A stretch of 64,000 nt of DNA from Linnemannia elongata (GCA_036320915.1 JAXBDG010000002.1:3376001-3440000), one strand, 5' to 3'. Shown: positions 1-12,289, numbered from the stretch's first letter. Numbers and translations: made by a program. The notes: a model not told the origin generated them from the sequence alone.

Positions 1-1807
1 CAGGAACGCAATGATCAACTCGCGTGTAAACATTCTGTGTAAATGAAGCGGTGGGAAATGGAGACGAGAAGGGGGGGTAGTTAGATAGTAATCGATCGCT
101 CTTTGCAAAAAAAAAAAAAAAATATTCGTGAGCACCTTCGCGACATTCCTCCCCCTCCCTCTCATCCCTAGTGCTCGAAAAAGTACGCGTTATGCTACTT
201 TCAAGCTAAAATGATGACAACCCCTACTTTTTCCTTCCTTCATCCTTCATCCTCCCTCCCCTGCTTTTTCGTTCTTTTGCTACTCTATTTCTATTGTTAC
301 CTTCCAAGGGGGTTATGAGGGTTGGAGAGGACAAACGCCCGAACGCGTATGCCCTCCGACCGAGCATTGTCGACAGCGTCTTGCATCAATTGGATCTGTT
401 CCAATCCGAAGGGGGACACCCCACCAAGATGGACTTCGATAACTTTGGCCTTGGACTTGGCCATAATGTCTGTGTTGAATCCACCTAAGCAATCCAAAAG
501 ATAGAAAGAGAGATTGAGATAGTATGACAGAGTCAGGAAGAGCAGTAAGGAATTTGATCCAAACGTGGACAACAAGGTGGTGGTTGCTGTTGGATGTTGT
601 TGGTGAGGTTTCCACTTGATTTCAGGGGTGACGAAAAATAATAATAATCAATGTTTAGAACGTTCGCCTCTCCCTCTTACCATCTCACTCTCTTCACCCC
701 CTGTTCAATTGATGTCCCTGACAATAGCATCTTTTCTGTTGTTGCCTTTTCTCTCTTGTTTTTATTTTTCTCTCTCTTTGTCGCATAACAACGACAACAA
801 CCATAAACATGCACACGTAACCAACTAACGATCAAGACAGAACAGAAAAAATCAAGCACAATAATTGCTGGGAGACACCTCGAAAAGTAAAGCAGAAAAC
901 GCCCAGTCAACAAACCATCTACCAAAACACAAAAGCGCTTACAATGATCCAGCGCCTCTCTCTCTCTCTCTCCCACGCTTATGTTACGTACCATAGAACG
1001 GCGTGGTGATGAGGATGCCATCGCCAGGATCGCAGACACAGAATGTGAAGTTGTCGACGGTCGCGCTGCACCCAGCAGAGAGGACCATCTGCTCGGCCAG
1101 GACGGACTCGTCCGGCTTGAAGTATCGGTTGAAGATATTGTTGGCAAAATGGCTGCGAAGAAGTCTGGAACCGGAGGGACTCTCGCCATATCCAAAAAGC
1201 TAATTGGATTTTGGTTTCGTCAAAGACATACACACGATACACGTAAGAAGGGGTTAGAGAAAGAAAAAAAAAAAAGAGATAAGGTGTTTAGTCAGCTTTT
1301 GTCAACCACCAGCGCAGCAAAATGGGCGGCGTCTTTTTTCTTTACTTTGCTCTGAGTTGTGTAGTCTTTCGTTCGTTCGTTGTTGAAAATGAACGTGGGA
1401 GAGTAACAGAAACGAAAAATCGAGCAAGAAAGAGTCAAGGATGACAACCACTTTGGTGAACAATATGAACGCTCTTTCAGCCTTCCTTACCTTAGTATCG
1501 GCAGTGTCCACCTTCGAGAACTAAGTTATTATTTTTGAATGTCAGAACCACAAGAAAAGTTAAAGAATGTTCATCCCTCCATGCATCCTTTCCGTTTCAT
1601 GCTCCCCTCACTCTTTCTCAGACTTACAATTTCACGCAGCTCGGCAGTCATTAGTTGGTTTTCTGCAACTCCCAGGTTAATGATGCCATTCGGATTCTCT
1701 TTGAAATCAAACTTGTCCGAATTCGCCTTGATCACTCCCTCGAGCATCACGTTTGACCCTTTGAGGTTCTCGGCGGCTCGAGACGACAGGTTGTTCTGGA
1801 GAGTCAT
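1..1807 (-). CDS. ACC synthase-like PLP-dependent aminotransferase (5' part, truncated by window edge)
   Basis: Fold-type I PLP enzyme of the 1-aminocyclopropane-1-carboxylate synthase/aminotransferase family, probably cytosolic. Exons read on the minus strand: 1807-1628, 1520-1491, 1199-992, 484-301 and 34-1, all phase-consistent, giving 212 residues before the window ends. Family landmarks seen: NGIINLGVAENQL near residue 40, FGYGESPSGSRLLR near 72, and SNPHNPLGR near 195, the aminotransferase SNPxNPLG motif that lies close to PLP. The lysine that would bind PLP is beyond the left edge, so activity cannot be judged. The second exon is only 30 nt. The start at 1807 gives the expected short N-terminus. 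In fungi such genes may be true ACC synthases, GliI-like lyases or general aminotransferases; the visible part does not decide. No biosynthetic neighbours are present. Confidence 0.88.
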
Positions 1808-2323
1808 ATTTTTCTTTCTTGGTTGCTGGAAAAATGAAGTGGGAGGAAAACGTAAGAGAGGAGGGTTGCTTTTTTCGTGTATGTATGCGTGCGTGGGAAC
1901 GAGTGAGACAGGAGAATATTATTTTTTGAAGGAGAGAAAAGAGGAACGGTTGTGAAGAAGAGAAGAAAAGGAAGAAAAGAAGAGAGATACACGAGAGCGC
2001 GTCGAGGCATTTAAACATGTTCTGGATCGCCACAGTTGCTTCTTACCCCCCTTTCAATGCTTTATTTGACCAATCCACTACATTTGAAGGAAAAGAAAAA
2101 AGATCAAGGGGGTGACTTTCAGTCACACACAGGGGACTCCTTTTCGGGGGGGGGGGGGGCAAGGCAACAACTCATAGTTCCCAAACGTAACGGCGGGTTC
2201 ATGATGTATAAAAACACCCGCTTGTGCATGAATGCAAGGCACAGAAAGAGGGGCGCATGAAATGGTAGAACAGCGTACAACGAAGATGTTATTATGTGCC
2301 TTATTGCAAGAGGCCTCTTATAT
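1808..2323. other. Intergenic: upstream region of the aminotransferase and 3' flank of the PHD gene
   Basis: No gene is seen here. The stretch is rich in A/G on the plus strand (pyrimidine-rich on the minus, coding strand) just before the aminotransferase start, and carries a run of about twelve G near 2147-2158. It should contain the aminotransferase promoter and the PHD gene 3' end. Confidence 0.6.
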
Positions 2324-5300
2324 CTACGGATGCTGATGCTGGTGATTTATCATCTTTTGGTATCGCTCAACTCCCTCCATCTCTTCGTCTGCTGGGTTGG
2401 GTCGCTTGTGGATGGAAGCAACGGGTGTCTGTCCAAACGCGACTGGAGCCTGACCAGAACCATACGCTGCACCATCCGCCCTGTGTTGCTGCTGAGCATA
2501 GGGTGGCGAGTGATGGCTGGGGTGAGGCTGCACAGGCGACTGCGAGACACTATAGCTGTCAAGCTGATGAGGTCTTTGAGTTGCGGGTGTGAGGTGATGG
2601 TTCAGCGGTGCTGGTGCATGCATGGACGAGCCCTGTGGTGAGGGCAAGTAGGCTTGGTAAGATGGAGTCGGCGTGTGAGATCCATAGTGGCCTGCATGCG
2701 GTGGCTGCTGTTGGTATGGCTGTTGGTATGGTTGCTGGTGGTGGTTATGACTGGAGGGAGGTGGTGGCGAATACTGGTTGTGCGGTTGTTGAGACGCAGC
2801 TGGCTGGTAAGCGTAATGACCAGGCACCGGTCCTGGGTTGCCATTGCTGACTGGGTGTCCGTTGTAATAAGGTTGAGGAGGTTGCACATGGTGGTCACGA
2901 TGATAGCTCGCTTCAGGCTGATATGCGTGCGGCTGTCCTGGCGGTGGGTAAGGCTGGGTCGAGTAGTTAGAAGGCCCTACGTATGCTGCTGGCTGAGGGT
3001 AGTGCCCATTCGTGAGTGGCCCCAAACGACTCTTGGGGCTCTTTACCTTGTCCTTCAGCACTTTCTCCTTGGGTACCTTCTCCTTAGGGACCTTCTTTGA
3101 CTCCTTGGGCACATTAGGCTCTGAGGAAACGTCCGCTCCAACAGTTCCAGTCAAAGCCTCCTCACGTAGCTTTTGCTCCTTCTTTTCTTTCCGCATTGCC
3201 TTCCGTTTCTCCTTGATGATGCACCTAGGGCAAGTAAAATCCACAGACTCCCAATCCGTCTCGGCCTTTCCCTGTTGCGCGTCTTCCTGTTTCAAGCAAG
3301 CGACGTGTTGCCAGACGTTGCATTTACCACAGGCAATCATGAGCTCGCCATCATCCTAATTAATTGTAAAAATCAATTCAAATGTTAGCGCACTTGCAAG
3401 AATTGAACATAAAAACTAACACACGCTAGTTAGAGATACGGTTCTTGAGCGCTTACCAAGTTGTTGCCGAATACACCGCAAACACAATCAAAGACCCAGT
3501 CTTCTTCTTCCTCCTCATCTTGATGGCGTCCAGCCTCATCCTCAGAATGCTCGCCCTTGTGTCCACCAGCAACTCTCTTCTTCTTGCGTTCCTCTCGCTC
3601 CTTTGCTATCCGCTGCTGTTGCTGCTTCTTCTTGGCTTCTCTCTCCCAGATAGCATTCTCGCGGGCCTTCAGGCGTTCTTCCCTTTCCTTCAGGCGATTG
3701 TCCCTGATATGCTGCTGCAATTGTCTCTCCTAGATACGAAAGCGGTAACAGAGGTCAGAGTGTGAGAACCTACTTCAACTAGGTTTTCCATTGGTACGAA
3801 ATTTGATGTTAGGATAGCTTACTCTTTCTGCGCGTCGCTCACGGAGCTCTTGCTTGCGTAGTTCAGCGGCTGCCTGCTGTTCCTGCTGTCGGAGGGCTTC
3901 CAGACGAGCCTTTTCCTGGACTTCGAACTCGCGAATGACAATTCTCGAAGACCTTTTGCGATTGGCAATGGCTTCCAGCGCTTCCCGCTTCTTCTCCTTT
4001 TCCTATCATATAGAGGGCGCACAAAACCGTGTTAATCCGAGCTGTGCATTTAACAATAAATAACATACGCTGAAATGCTATAGCACCCTGTGCATACCTT
4101 GAACTCTCCAAGGATTTTAGGCAATATGTCGCCGTTGATAAGGTTGTGCAAAGCCTTTTCGTCTGGGTGTTTTGAGCGGTGGAAGAGGTTCGCAAAGTCT
4201 TCCCATTCCTGCTGAGTTATGCAAACCGGCTCCCACTGCACGCCAGGGGTAATGGGCGGGGTCTCAAACTCTGGCTCTTGTTCTGGCTCTGATTCCTCGA
4301 CTTTTTGGCCGCGTGTCGACCGACGAGTACCACGACGATTGTCTGGTACTGGCTTTTGTTGCGCCATCTTTGCTGCCGCTTGTTTTGCTTTTTTGTTGTT
4401 CGCCTTGACTGGAGGATTCTCTCTGTAGAGCCGATTATCTATTGAAGAGTTATTTCAGGTGTGTGAGAATGGCTGACATAAAGGAAGGCAAAGCATTTCT
4501 TGCGGTATCACTACATACCATCGAACAGCCAGTAGGTGCGGTCGTTAGCATCGTGTCCTATTGGGTCTACACGCTACATGATAGAGAATGAACGATGGTT
4601 AGTATATGCGCACTTTCGCCAAGCCATTAAACGATGGACGAAAAGGTATTAGTCCAGGAGATATCCTACCCATTCTACGGCGACTTCGTCTTCTTCCTTG
4701 AAGTTGGATCGAAACTGCTCTGGATCATCCAGCTGCCATTCACAGAGACTACTCAGAATGAAAAGTTTTGTCTCGAGACTAAAATATTCGTAATTGACGG
4801 CATCCTCCTCCAACCATGGGTTCTGGTCCTGGGCTCGTTTCTCAAACTCCTTTTGAGCATACTTGAACCAGTTGTCGAAACTACCGCCGTCAAGGAAAGT
4901 GGTTAAGCAGATGTTTAGTAAAGAAACTCAGTAGAGTGAAAGTTGTCGCGAGATGGCTGTCGATCGGTGTAGATAGACGTGCAATGCCATTAGTCAAGGA
5001 AAGGGGGCACAATGGTCAACGCCTCACGGACACGCGTCGATCGTAATTGGTCCGTGCTCGACCGTTACGCGCGACAGTAAAACAATAGAGACCGTTGAGT
5101 TTTTTGCCGCTTGGCTTTGCCTTGACCTCAACCTTTGAACTCATCCACCTCTTTCGATTCCACCAGAATAGGAGACTGTGTCCATGGGTGAAAAGGATCG
5201 TTTTGATGATAAAAGGAGGGACGTTGAACAAGAAAAGAGAAGGTTTGCCTACCTAATACGGCGTTCCTGGGTTAAAGCGCGGAGCATACGCGCTTGAAGG

Positions 5301-5696
5301 TCGACCAAGTAGGGCATCTGTTGAGGATCAACGAGTGCCTGCTCAAGTTGCTATTCAAACCAAATGCAGAGTTTTTCAGTTAACCTAATGTACAAGAGAA
5401 GTAGGAATGGTGACCGGAAAGGGTGCAGGGGTGTTGCGGGGACTGGAACTATGCACGGTTCCTGCTGATCAGTTTTGGTTGCAAGTCCGTTGTAGCACCC
5501 GAAGCTGAAGATGGTGGCAACAGTTGGCATGGTGCGCAAGGGTTGTTTTTGGGAGGTTGCTGTCTTTTACCTCAGTGTCAAAGTCGTCAAGAGCAAAGGC
5601 TGGATGGAACATGTGAATGAACTGGCAGACAGCGGCAAAGTCCTTCAGAGAGCGTAACTCCAGAAGTTTTGCATGGTACTCAGGGTCCACGTTCAT
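2324..5696 (-). CDS. DDT-WHIM-PHD domain chromatin protein
   Basis: Predicted nuclear chromatin-associated protein of 771 residues. Eight minus-strand exons: 5696-5571, 5350-5253, 4880-4670, 4573-4519, 4438-4098, 4002-3823, 3729-3457, 3355-2324, all phase-consistent. Order of domains: an N-terminal helical DDT-like region (about 1-75); WHIM-like motif RVDPIGHDANDRTYWLFDDN (about 145-165); a long charged coiled coil rich in E, R and K (about 290-400); a PHD finger assembled across the last intron (CVCG, then CGKC, H..C and CPRC, about 420-475); and a C-terminal tail rich in Pro, Gln, His and Tyr that looks disordered. DDT/WHIM modules are known from ISWI-type remodeller subunits, and PHD fingers bind histone H3 tails; the specific complex is inference. 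Intron 2 is 372 nt and carries a 71-codon chance frame, so an extra exon is possible. It diverges from YPT1. Confidence 0.85.
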
Positions 5697-6278
5697 GGCG
5701 TGCAGGTTGTGTGTATGTGCTTTGCCGCCTTTTCTTTTTTTTTTTGACTTTTTTTGTGCTGTGCAAAGTTGGGAGTGCTAAAAAAAGAGGGTGGTGGTGT
5801 GGTGGATGAAAGTAGCGGGTATGGGTAGTAGACTGTCGACAGTGCTATGTGAGAGAAGAGGGTGCTCTGTGTAGGAGGGTGAAGAGGAGAGAGGTCAGTT
5901 GGTGGCGATCAGCTTGATGAGCAGAAAGGGTGAAGTCAAAAAGAGTGCCGATCGGTAAAGTGGGGGAAGACTAAAGTCGGCTCAATTTGAACAAGTGGCA
6001 CACAGAGAGTAAGGCGTTGAACTCTGTCTCTGTCCTATATGAGCGAGCGACATTTTTCTCTCCTGTGACGTCAGTACAAAGCTTCGAAAAGGGAGACTTT
6101 GCCCTCTTCTTGAGGGCAGGGCCACAAGGGTATTCTCTTTTGAGAGAGATATCTTTGACCTCCGCCATCATCATTCAAACCATCTTTTCTTCTCCTTTTT
6201 CTTCAACTCATTGTTTTCGTTCCTCGCTCACTTATTCACCTCATACTCTCACAACACACACACTTACAACAAATTACC
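5697..6278. promoter_or_regulatory. Divergent promoter between the PHD gene and YPT1
   Basis: This 582-bp stretch separates two head-to-head genes, so it should hold both promoters. It contains the CRE palindrome annotated separately and a CT/CA-rich leader ending ACAACAAATTACC just before the YPT1 start. No other gene is visible in it. Confidence 0.6.
6066..6073. promoter_or_regulatory. Perfect CRE/ATF palindrome TGACGTCA
   Basis: The 8-bp TGACGTCA palindrome lies 206 bp upstream of the YPT1 start and 370 bp upstream of the PHD gene start. It is the consensus site of ATF/CREB-type bZIP factors, which in fungi are often stress-responsive. Use in vivo is inferred from position only. Confidence 0.5.
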
Positions 6279-8596
6279 ATGAACCCCGAATAGTAAGTTC
6301 ACTCTTCTCTCCGCCTTCCCCGGTTTTTCGTTCATGACCCTTGCTCATCCTTCCCATCCATCCTCGTCTCCGCCACGTTTCTTCTTCACCACCCTCCACA
6401 TGCCTCTTCCTCGTGCTCGTGCTTTGACAATCCAACCCCTGCGCGGCTCACACACAATACCGACGACTTGCGCACTCTCCAGCCCAACCCACATCGACAT
6501 ACCTCACCCTTTTAGCGCCTCGCTCCTTTCCCCCTTCTCCTCTCGACAATCCTTCCACGGCTCTTCTTTTTTTTTTTCTTATGTTGTCGTTGTGTCTCTA
6601 TGACTTGTCTCTCATCCAGAGGAACGACTTAGCGAGAGAGCAGTCAAAGGAGGAAGAAAGGAGAAAAGACCACCAAAGCAGTAGTAATAGAAGGGACCCA
6701 CCTCCCTCTTTTCTTCATCGCTCTACCATCTTGGACCACACCTTACTCATTCTTCGAGACGAAGTGAGGCCAGACGACAGCAACAACCAAAAAAAAGAGG
6801 GGAGGTCACAGGATGGGTCAGGGCCAATCTGTTCCTTGACTCCCGTAAACCATAACGACGACAACGCCCACAAGCCAGCGGCACACAACAACAAGCCCCT
6901 TTCCCCCTTTCCTTGAACCGCTGCAATCCTGGCCTGCCCTGGATAGGGCGTGTGTTTTTTGTGCACTCCCCCAGAAAAAGAATGAACACACAGTGGAGAA
7001 ACAGATGTTGTGTCATCGCTACGCACATTGCAAACCCCTTTTAGTTCTTTCTCTTTTGCATACTGTGCGCCTAAAGTGTTCAGTAGTGCTGCAGCACCTC
7101 TGTGATTCCGACTTGGCCCAGAGTAAACTCGGGGGAGGGTGAGCATTAAGAGTGGTCGCCTGCTCCCTTTATTTTTCAGAGTGTATATGCTCGCCTCTTG
7201 GCTGACCTGACCACCTCACCCCCGACAAAAAAGACTGATAAAGACCGACGAACTGACGAGCTGACTAACTGACCTGATCATCTTTGTTCTTTGCTACTGT
7301 GCAAAATAGCGATTACCTCTTCAAGCTCCTCCTCATCGGCGACAGTGGTGTCGGAAAGAGTTGTTTGCTCCTCAGATTCGCTGACGATACCTACACCGAG
7401 AGCTATATCTCCACCATTGGTGTCGACTTTGTACGTGTTTATACCTTGCCGGCTGAGTTCCTTTATTCATGTGGTTCCTATCCGACCAATGCTTGGGCTG
7501 TACACACTGCGACTACGGGACACACTCCACAACTTCAGGCCTTCCTGGCCGCTTTCCCCTCGCAGCACTTGTGGCGTGATCATTGGATCTCAAGGCGCAT
7601 CCCAACCCCAACATCCAACTTGGATCCTTGACTTGAACTGGGACACACCAAACAAGAGTTCATATGGAGCAGGGCATAGCCTAACATACACCTATTGGGT
7701 TGGACCTTTGCCCACCGGACAAACAAAGTCTTATTCTTCTCCCACTAACCACAACCACCGCTATTTTGACAATTTGTGCTCTGTAGAAAATCCGCACCAT
7801 TGAGCTCGAGGGCAAGACCGTCAAGCTTCAGATCGTAAGAACACTAGTCCCTGAGTGAACGGACCAAAACTAGTCAAAAGAAATGACGCCTTCCACAACA
7901 ATGACGACAACCCCTGCATGTATGTATATTTATTAACCACCTCGTCTTTCATTTCATTACTATTATTGCCTCTCTATGTGTGGGTATCTATCTGTCCGTA
8001 TAGTGGGACACTGCTGGACAGGAGCGTTTCCGCACTATCACTTCTTCCTACTACCGCGGAGCACACGGCATCATTGTCGTGTACGATGTCACAGACCAGG
8101 ATACCTTTGCCAACGTCAAGCAGTGGCTTGCTGAGATTGACCGCTACGCCTCCGAGGGTGTCAACAAGTTGCTGGTCGGAAACAAGAGCGATTTGACCAA
8201 CAAGAAGGTCGTCGAGTACACCGTTGCCAAGGTACGGCGCCCACCACCCTTTTCATGCGATAATGTAGCGCAGACACATGATTGAACTTTGTGTTTCTTT
8301 CCTTGAACACACACGAGTCTGCACAATGTTAATCTGGTCGCGCCGCCGCTTTCTAACACCTTGCAATATCTCTTCTCTGCAAAATACAACAGGAATTTGC
8401 TGATCAGCTCACCATTCCCTTCTTGGAGACCTCGGCCAAGAGCGCCACCAACGTCGAGCAGGCTTTCATGACCATGGCCAAGCAGATCAAGGATCGCATG
8501 GGAGCTGCCACCGTCAGCCCTGCTGGCGCAAGCAAGAACATCAAAGTCGGATCTGGACAGCAATTGCCAGCACAGTCTGGCGGTGGATGCTGCTAA
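6279..8596 (+). CDS. YPT1: Rab GTPase Ypt1/Rab1
   Basis: Small GTPase for ER-to-Golgi and intra-Golgi transport and early autophagy; membrane-attached through C-terminal prenylation. Five exons: 6279-6292, 7310-7430, 7787-7834, 8004-8231, 8393-8596, giving 204 residues, the usual length. Visible motifs: P-loop GDSGVGKS (about 15-22), switch [10 protein letters not shown], switch [23 protein letters not shown], and the C-terminal GGGCC with two prenylatable cysteines. The N-terminus [16 protein letters not shown] is nearly that of yeast Ypt1, and its first five codons sit in a 14-nt exon, with the Tyr codon split by the intron. Intron 1 is 1017 nt, far longer than the others (about 160-360 nt). 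Identity is very secure; the first exon is fixed by phase and homology. Confidence 0.97.
7202..7278 (+). other. Cluster of branch-point-like CTGAC/CTAAC motifs in YPT1 intron 1
   Basis: Within about 75 nt just upstream of the YPT1 exon 2 acceptor (TAG at 7307-7309) lie CTGAC at 7202, 7207, 7253, 7261 and 7269, CTAAC at 7265 and CTGAT at about 7234 and 7274. These match fungal branch-site consensus CTRAY. A single one normally suffices. Confidence 0.5.
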
Positions 8597-8842
8597 ATCC
8601 TTTCTTTTCTCGTCCTTGATCTTCTCTCCATCCCTTCCCAACTTTCTTCTGTTACTTTTTTTTTTCTTTTTTTGTCTTCGTATCCTTTCTTTAGATGCTT
8701 ACACGGTCCATAACATCAACCCTCCATTCATTGTCTTCAATTAAAGTTGATCATTGTTTTCCCTCGTGTATTTTCATTATGTTTAGTGTTTGGAAAAGAA
8801 AAAATGGCGATGTATGTATGGCTTTTGAGCGGATAGATCCAA
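8597..8842. terminator. Convergent 3' region of YPT1 and KU80
   Basis: YPT1 and KU80 end tail-to-tail with 246 bp between stop codons. An AATTAAA-type poly(A) signal lies near 8739-8745 for YPT1. A T-rich stretch follows the YPT1 stop. Confidence 0.45.
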
Positions 8843-11800
8843 CTAGTCCATGAGTGCCAAAAGGTCGTCTTCATCTGGCGCGGGCGCCTCCTCGCCCACC
8901 GCAGGTGCAGAAATATCTTCCGTCGTCTCTGTCATGAACTAAGATTTCAGAGAAAAATGTAAATTGATATGTCAGTATCATTATTATTTACAATCCATAT
9001 TAAGAAAAGAATTGACTGCAAAACAAAAACTCACCTGTTCAGCTTCCTCGGTTGACACACCGCCTGCTCCTTCGGGCACCTCACGTTTTGTGAGCAGACC
9101 AAGCTCCTTCTTGTTTTTGACCACCAGCTCCCAGAAGTCCGTCCGTACAGGCGAGATCGACGTGTTGAGACACATCTGCTTAATCTCTTTGATAAACGCA
9201 TTCCACGTCTCGACACGGCCTTTGGCAGCCTCCTTTTGCTCTGCCTCCGATTCCACACCTGCAGCAGCGCCATACTTGGTCATATCCGCACTCGACAGGA
9301 ACCCGCGCAGGCTCTTTAGACACTCGATTGCCTTCTCATAGAACTGGTCACCGAACGAAGTCGTGATCACCTTCTGGATCATGGCCTTCATCTGATCAAC
9401 AGCCATCGCCACCGTCACAAATCCTGCTCCTGCAGGGCGAACTCCTTGCTGCTGTTGAATTGTAGCAATTTTAACCATCGCTTCAAAGTCCTTCACTGGA
9501 TCTGACGTTCCAATCTCACGGACCGCATTCATCTCGAACGAGATCATACCACTCGCCGCTGCATCTCCCAAAGCACCGCCGCGGCTCAACGTCGATCCGG
9601 CCCCAAACACAGACCCCGCCTTTGCGACTCCTGAAGCGCCTGGATCTCCTGGCGCTGATCCAGAGGTAGCTGTGCCAAACATTGATTCTGACTTTTGTCG
9701 TTTGTTGCCATGAGGGTTGCCGGCAAGTCCCTCAAACAGGAGATCGCCTGATCCTGATAAGCCATGCTCGTGGTCCAATGCGACTCCGTCCTTTCCAAGC
9801 TCGTCATCAAGAGACGCCCTATAGCCACGCTTGCCACTCGACGGCTTGTCCAGCTTTTTGATATCCCAAAGGCGGATCAATGTATCCTCGATGGGTTGAG
9901 CAGCTGCTGCAAGTTCAGGCAGTGGCAACAGTTGTTTGATCAAAGCATTAGGAATGGGTGGTAGGGCCTTCTTCGGGTTCAGCGCTCGGAATTCAACCAG
10001 TTGCATCTGTCTCTGGAGCGCAGGGTTGAAAGTCGTCTCTGGCGCAAGGTACTCCCTAGTTGGAAGAATAAATACATCAGCGTTAAATGAGTCCTACGTG
10101 TATTTGGCATTCACATGCGTAGGAAGTATCTTCTCCGCGCCGAACTTACTCTCCATCGTTGATATTCATGAGGTCCAGCGCATTGATGAACTCCTTGGTA
10201 TTATCAATCATCTCCTTTGTGGCCAAAAGTCGGTGCTTCTCTAACTTCTTGCCGGTCACTGTCTCGATGTCTGTCAGCGACGAAAACACATGCCGCCGAA
10301 TATCCTCGTTGAATGCCGTCTAATTGACCAAATGCCGAAGGACAGTCTCGCGTTAGCAAAGTTTAGAATTTCAATTCATCTCATATACACCACAGCCAGT
10401 CGTAACTGAAAGAAAGTGGCGTTACCCTTGCAAAGAACAGACACTTGTGCTCAGACGAGATCTCTGGCCAGAGAACGCCTAACTTTGGCTCTGAATCGTT
10501 GATACGAACATAGCGGCACAAAGCGAACGAGTTCTTCTCAAAGAGCGCAAAGACAAGTCCTGCCATCTCTACTTCTGCCCGAGGGTTGCCGGGAGCCGCA
10601 AATACAGAGTAGACATTCGACATGAGCCACTCTCTCTGGAACTAGTAGCAGTAAGGAAGGGCGAAGAAGTGGTCGTAAGTAAAACCTCAATACGATTACA
10701 TTCCAAATAACGACAAGCATCCTAATGGCGTAACTTACAGTAGAGGAAGCGAAAAAGCCTAGAATGGTAAGACTCTTGACTGTCGACAACTTGAGCGCCT
10801 CCATATCGACTGCACGGATAGGGACAATAGTCTTTCCGTACATAAAGGCCTTCTCCAGTGCATCCTCAGGGACCTCGGTATCCTCTTCCATTTCCTGGGC
10901 AGCCATGTCTCCCGCAACCTTGAGTTTGTATGTCCTGGAAGCGTTGACCATGCCTGTGCGCCCGCCTGGCAGATTATCCTCTGCTGCAGACTCGGACAAA
11001 ACAGAGTATTTTTTGGCTGTTGGAATCTTAGCCTGCATGGTTCTTCCGTACATGTGAACAGGAATCGCTAGTGAAGCATCCGGGAACTTTTCGCTGTCTC
11101 CTAGATCGAGTGTTCCTCTGTAGACCGCTGCTGGCTTGACTTTCTTAGAGTAGAACTGTGAGGTCAGATCCTGCGCCTCATCCAATGAAAAGACATCGCC
11201 GCCCGATTCCTCGCACAGCGTCTTGAAGAAAGCTTCGTTTTGGGCTTGTGTAAGAGTTTTTGGTTTGTTTTCTTCTTCCTCGACATCGTAATCAGTTCCA
11301 CTATTACGTTGTCCAAGATTCAATTAGTTCGTTTTTTTTTTTTTTTTTTTGATTGTGCTGTCAAAACATGGAACTAAAAGAGGCATATTATATGAATTAT
11401 AACCTTACATGACATTCAGTTGAACGTTATCGTCATGGAGAGCAGTCGTGATTTGCTCCGAGCCATCGGTGTTCATCTCTGAGTAAGAATCCGTGAGGAT
11501 ATAGATCTTCTTCTCGTACTTCAGCTTTTTGCAGAACTTGGTCATCATGTCCAGTGCAACAATCAGTGCATCCATGCCTAACAAGTGCAGCGGAGCAAAT
11601 TAGCAATGATAAAACGAGTCAGTTTCTCTCACTGATATATCGATAGAAACGAACGCAAATGGAGGAGGCGCCATCTGCTTTTCTTTTCGGTGGAGACTTA
11701 CAGTCACCGGCATGCTCGCCGAGTTCAACGTCATTCTGAACGCCCTTCATAAGATCCAAAGTCGCGACACCGAGAGGTTGCAGAACATCTACATGCTGAT

Positions 11801-12289
11801 ACTCTTCGCCATCGTCGTCCTTTGTGGCCAGGTCGTTGTTTGTAACTATTTAGCAGTTGAAACAATAATTGAAGTATTGGTTAGGCACAGCAACAAATTG
11901 TACGAAGTACGTCCCGCATGTGTTATCCAACGTACCGTCGGAGCCGACCAGTATGACCGAGACATAGACGGTCTTTCTGTTCATATGGACCTGAAAGATA
12001 GAGGAGCGATAGAAGAGACACAGGAAAATTGGTGGCAAAGAGCAAATCCGTATTGTGTCAAAACAAAAAGGGAGTGTTTAGCGAACAGTCTTCTTTTATT
12101 ACGTGTGCTTTACAACAGCAACCCCAAAGCTAAACGCAACAAAGAAAAACGAAAAAGTACCTTGTTGGCTAAGAGTTTAAGAAGCACTTTCTTGGTCTCT
12201 TCAAGGCGGGACACGTCGGAGCCTTCGCGCTTCGTCTTGAGGGATGGACCGACGTCGAGGATGTAAATGGTCGCTTCCTTGCTTGCCAT
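8843..12289 (-). CDS. KU80: Ku80 subunit of the Ku DNA end-binding complex
   Basis: Binds DNA double-strand ends with Ku70 for non-homologous end joining and telomere maintenance; nuclear. Nine exons on the minus strand: 12289-12161, 11990-11936, 11845-11702, 11577-11409, 11300-10739, 10641-10426, 10319-10150, 10055-9035, 8938-8843; 853 residues, longer than human Ku80 (732). The N-terminal von Willebrand A-type fold starts MASKEATIYILDVGPS. The Ku beta-barrel core is seen around GKTIVPIRAVDMEALK and GFFASSTVFQREWLMSN, then a long acidic linker and a C-terminal helical domain (FYEKAIECLKSLRGF, DFWELVVKNKKELGLLTK) matching the vertebrate Ku80 C-terminal domain. The last exon ends DEDDLLALMD, resembling the human DNA-PKcs-binding tail ending DVDDLLDMI. 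Intron 4 carries a 19-nt homopolymer run (T on the plus strand, 11332-11350). Confidence 0.95.

Noticed and set aside
5016..5231. 71-codon minus-strand frame inside PHD-gene intron 2
   Set aside because: Skipping it leaves exons 2 and 3 in perfect phase and the domain continuous; its ends lack convincing splice sites in matching phase.
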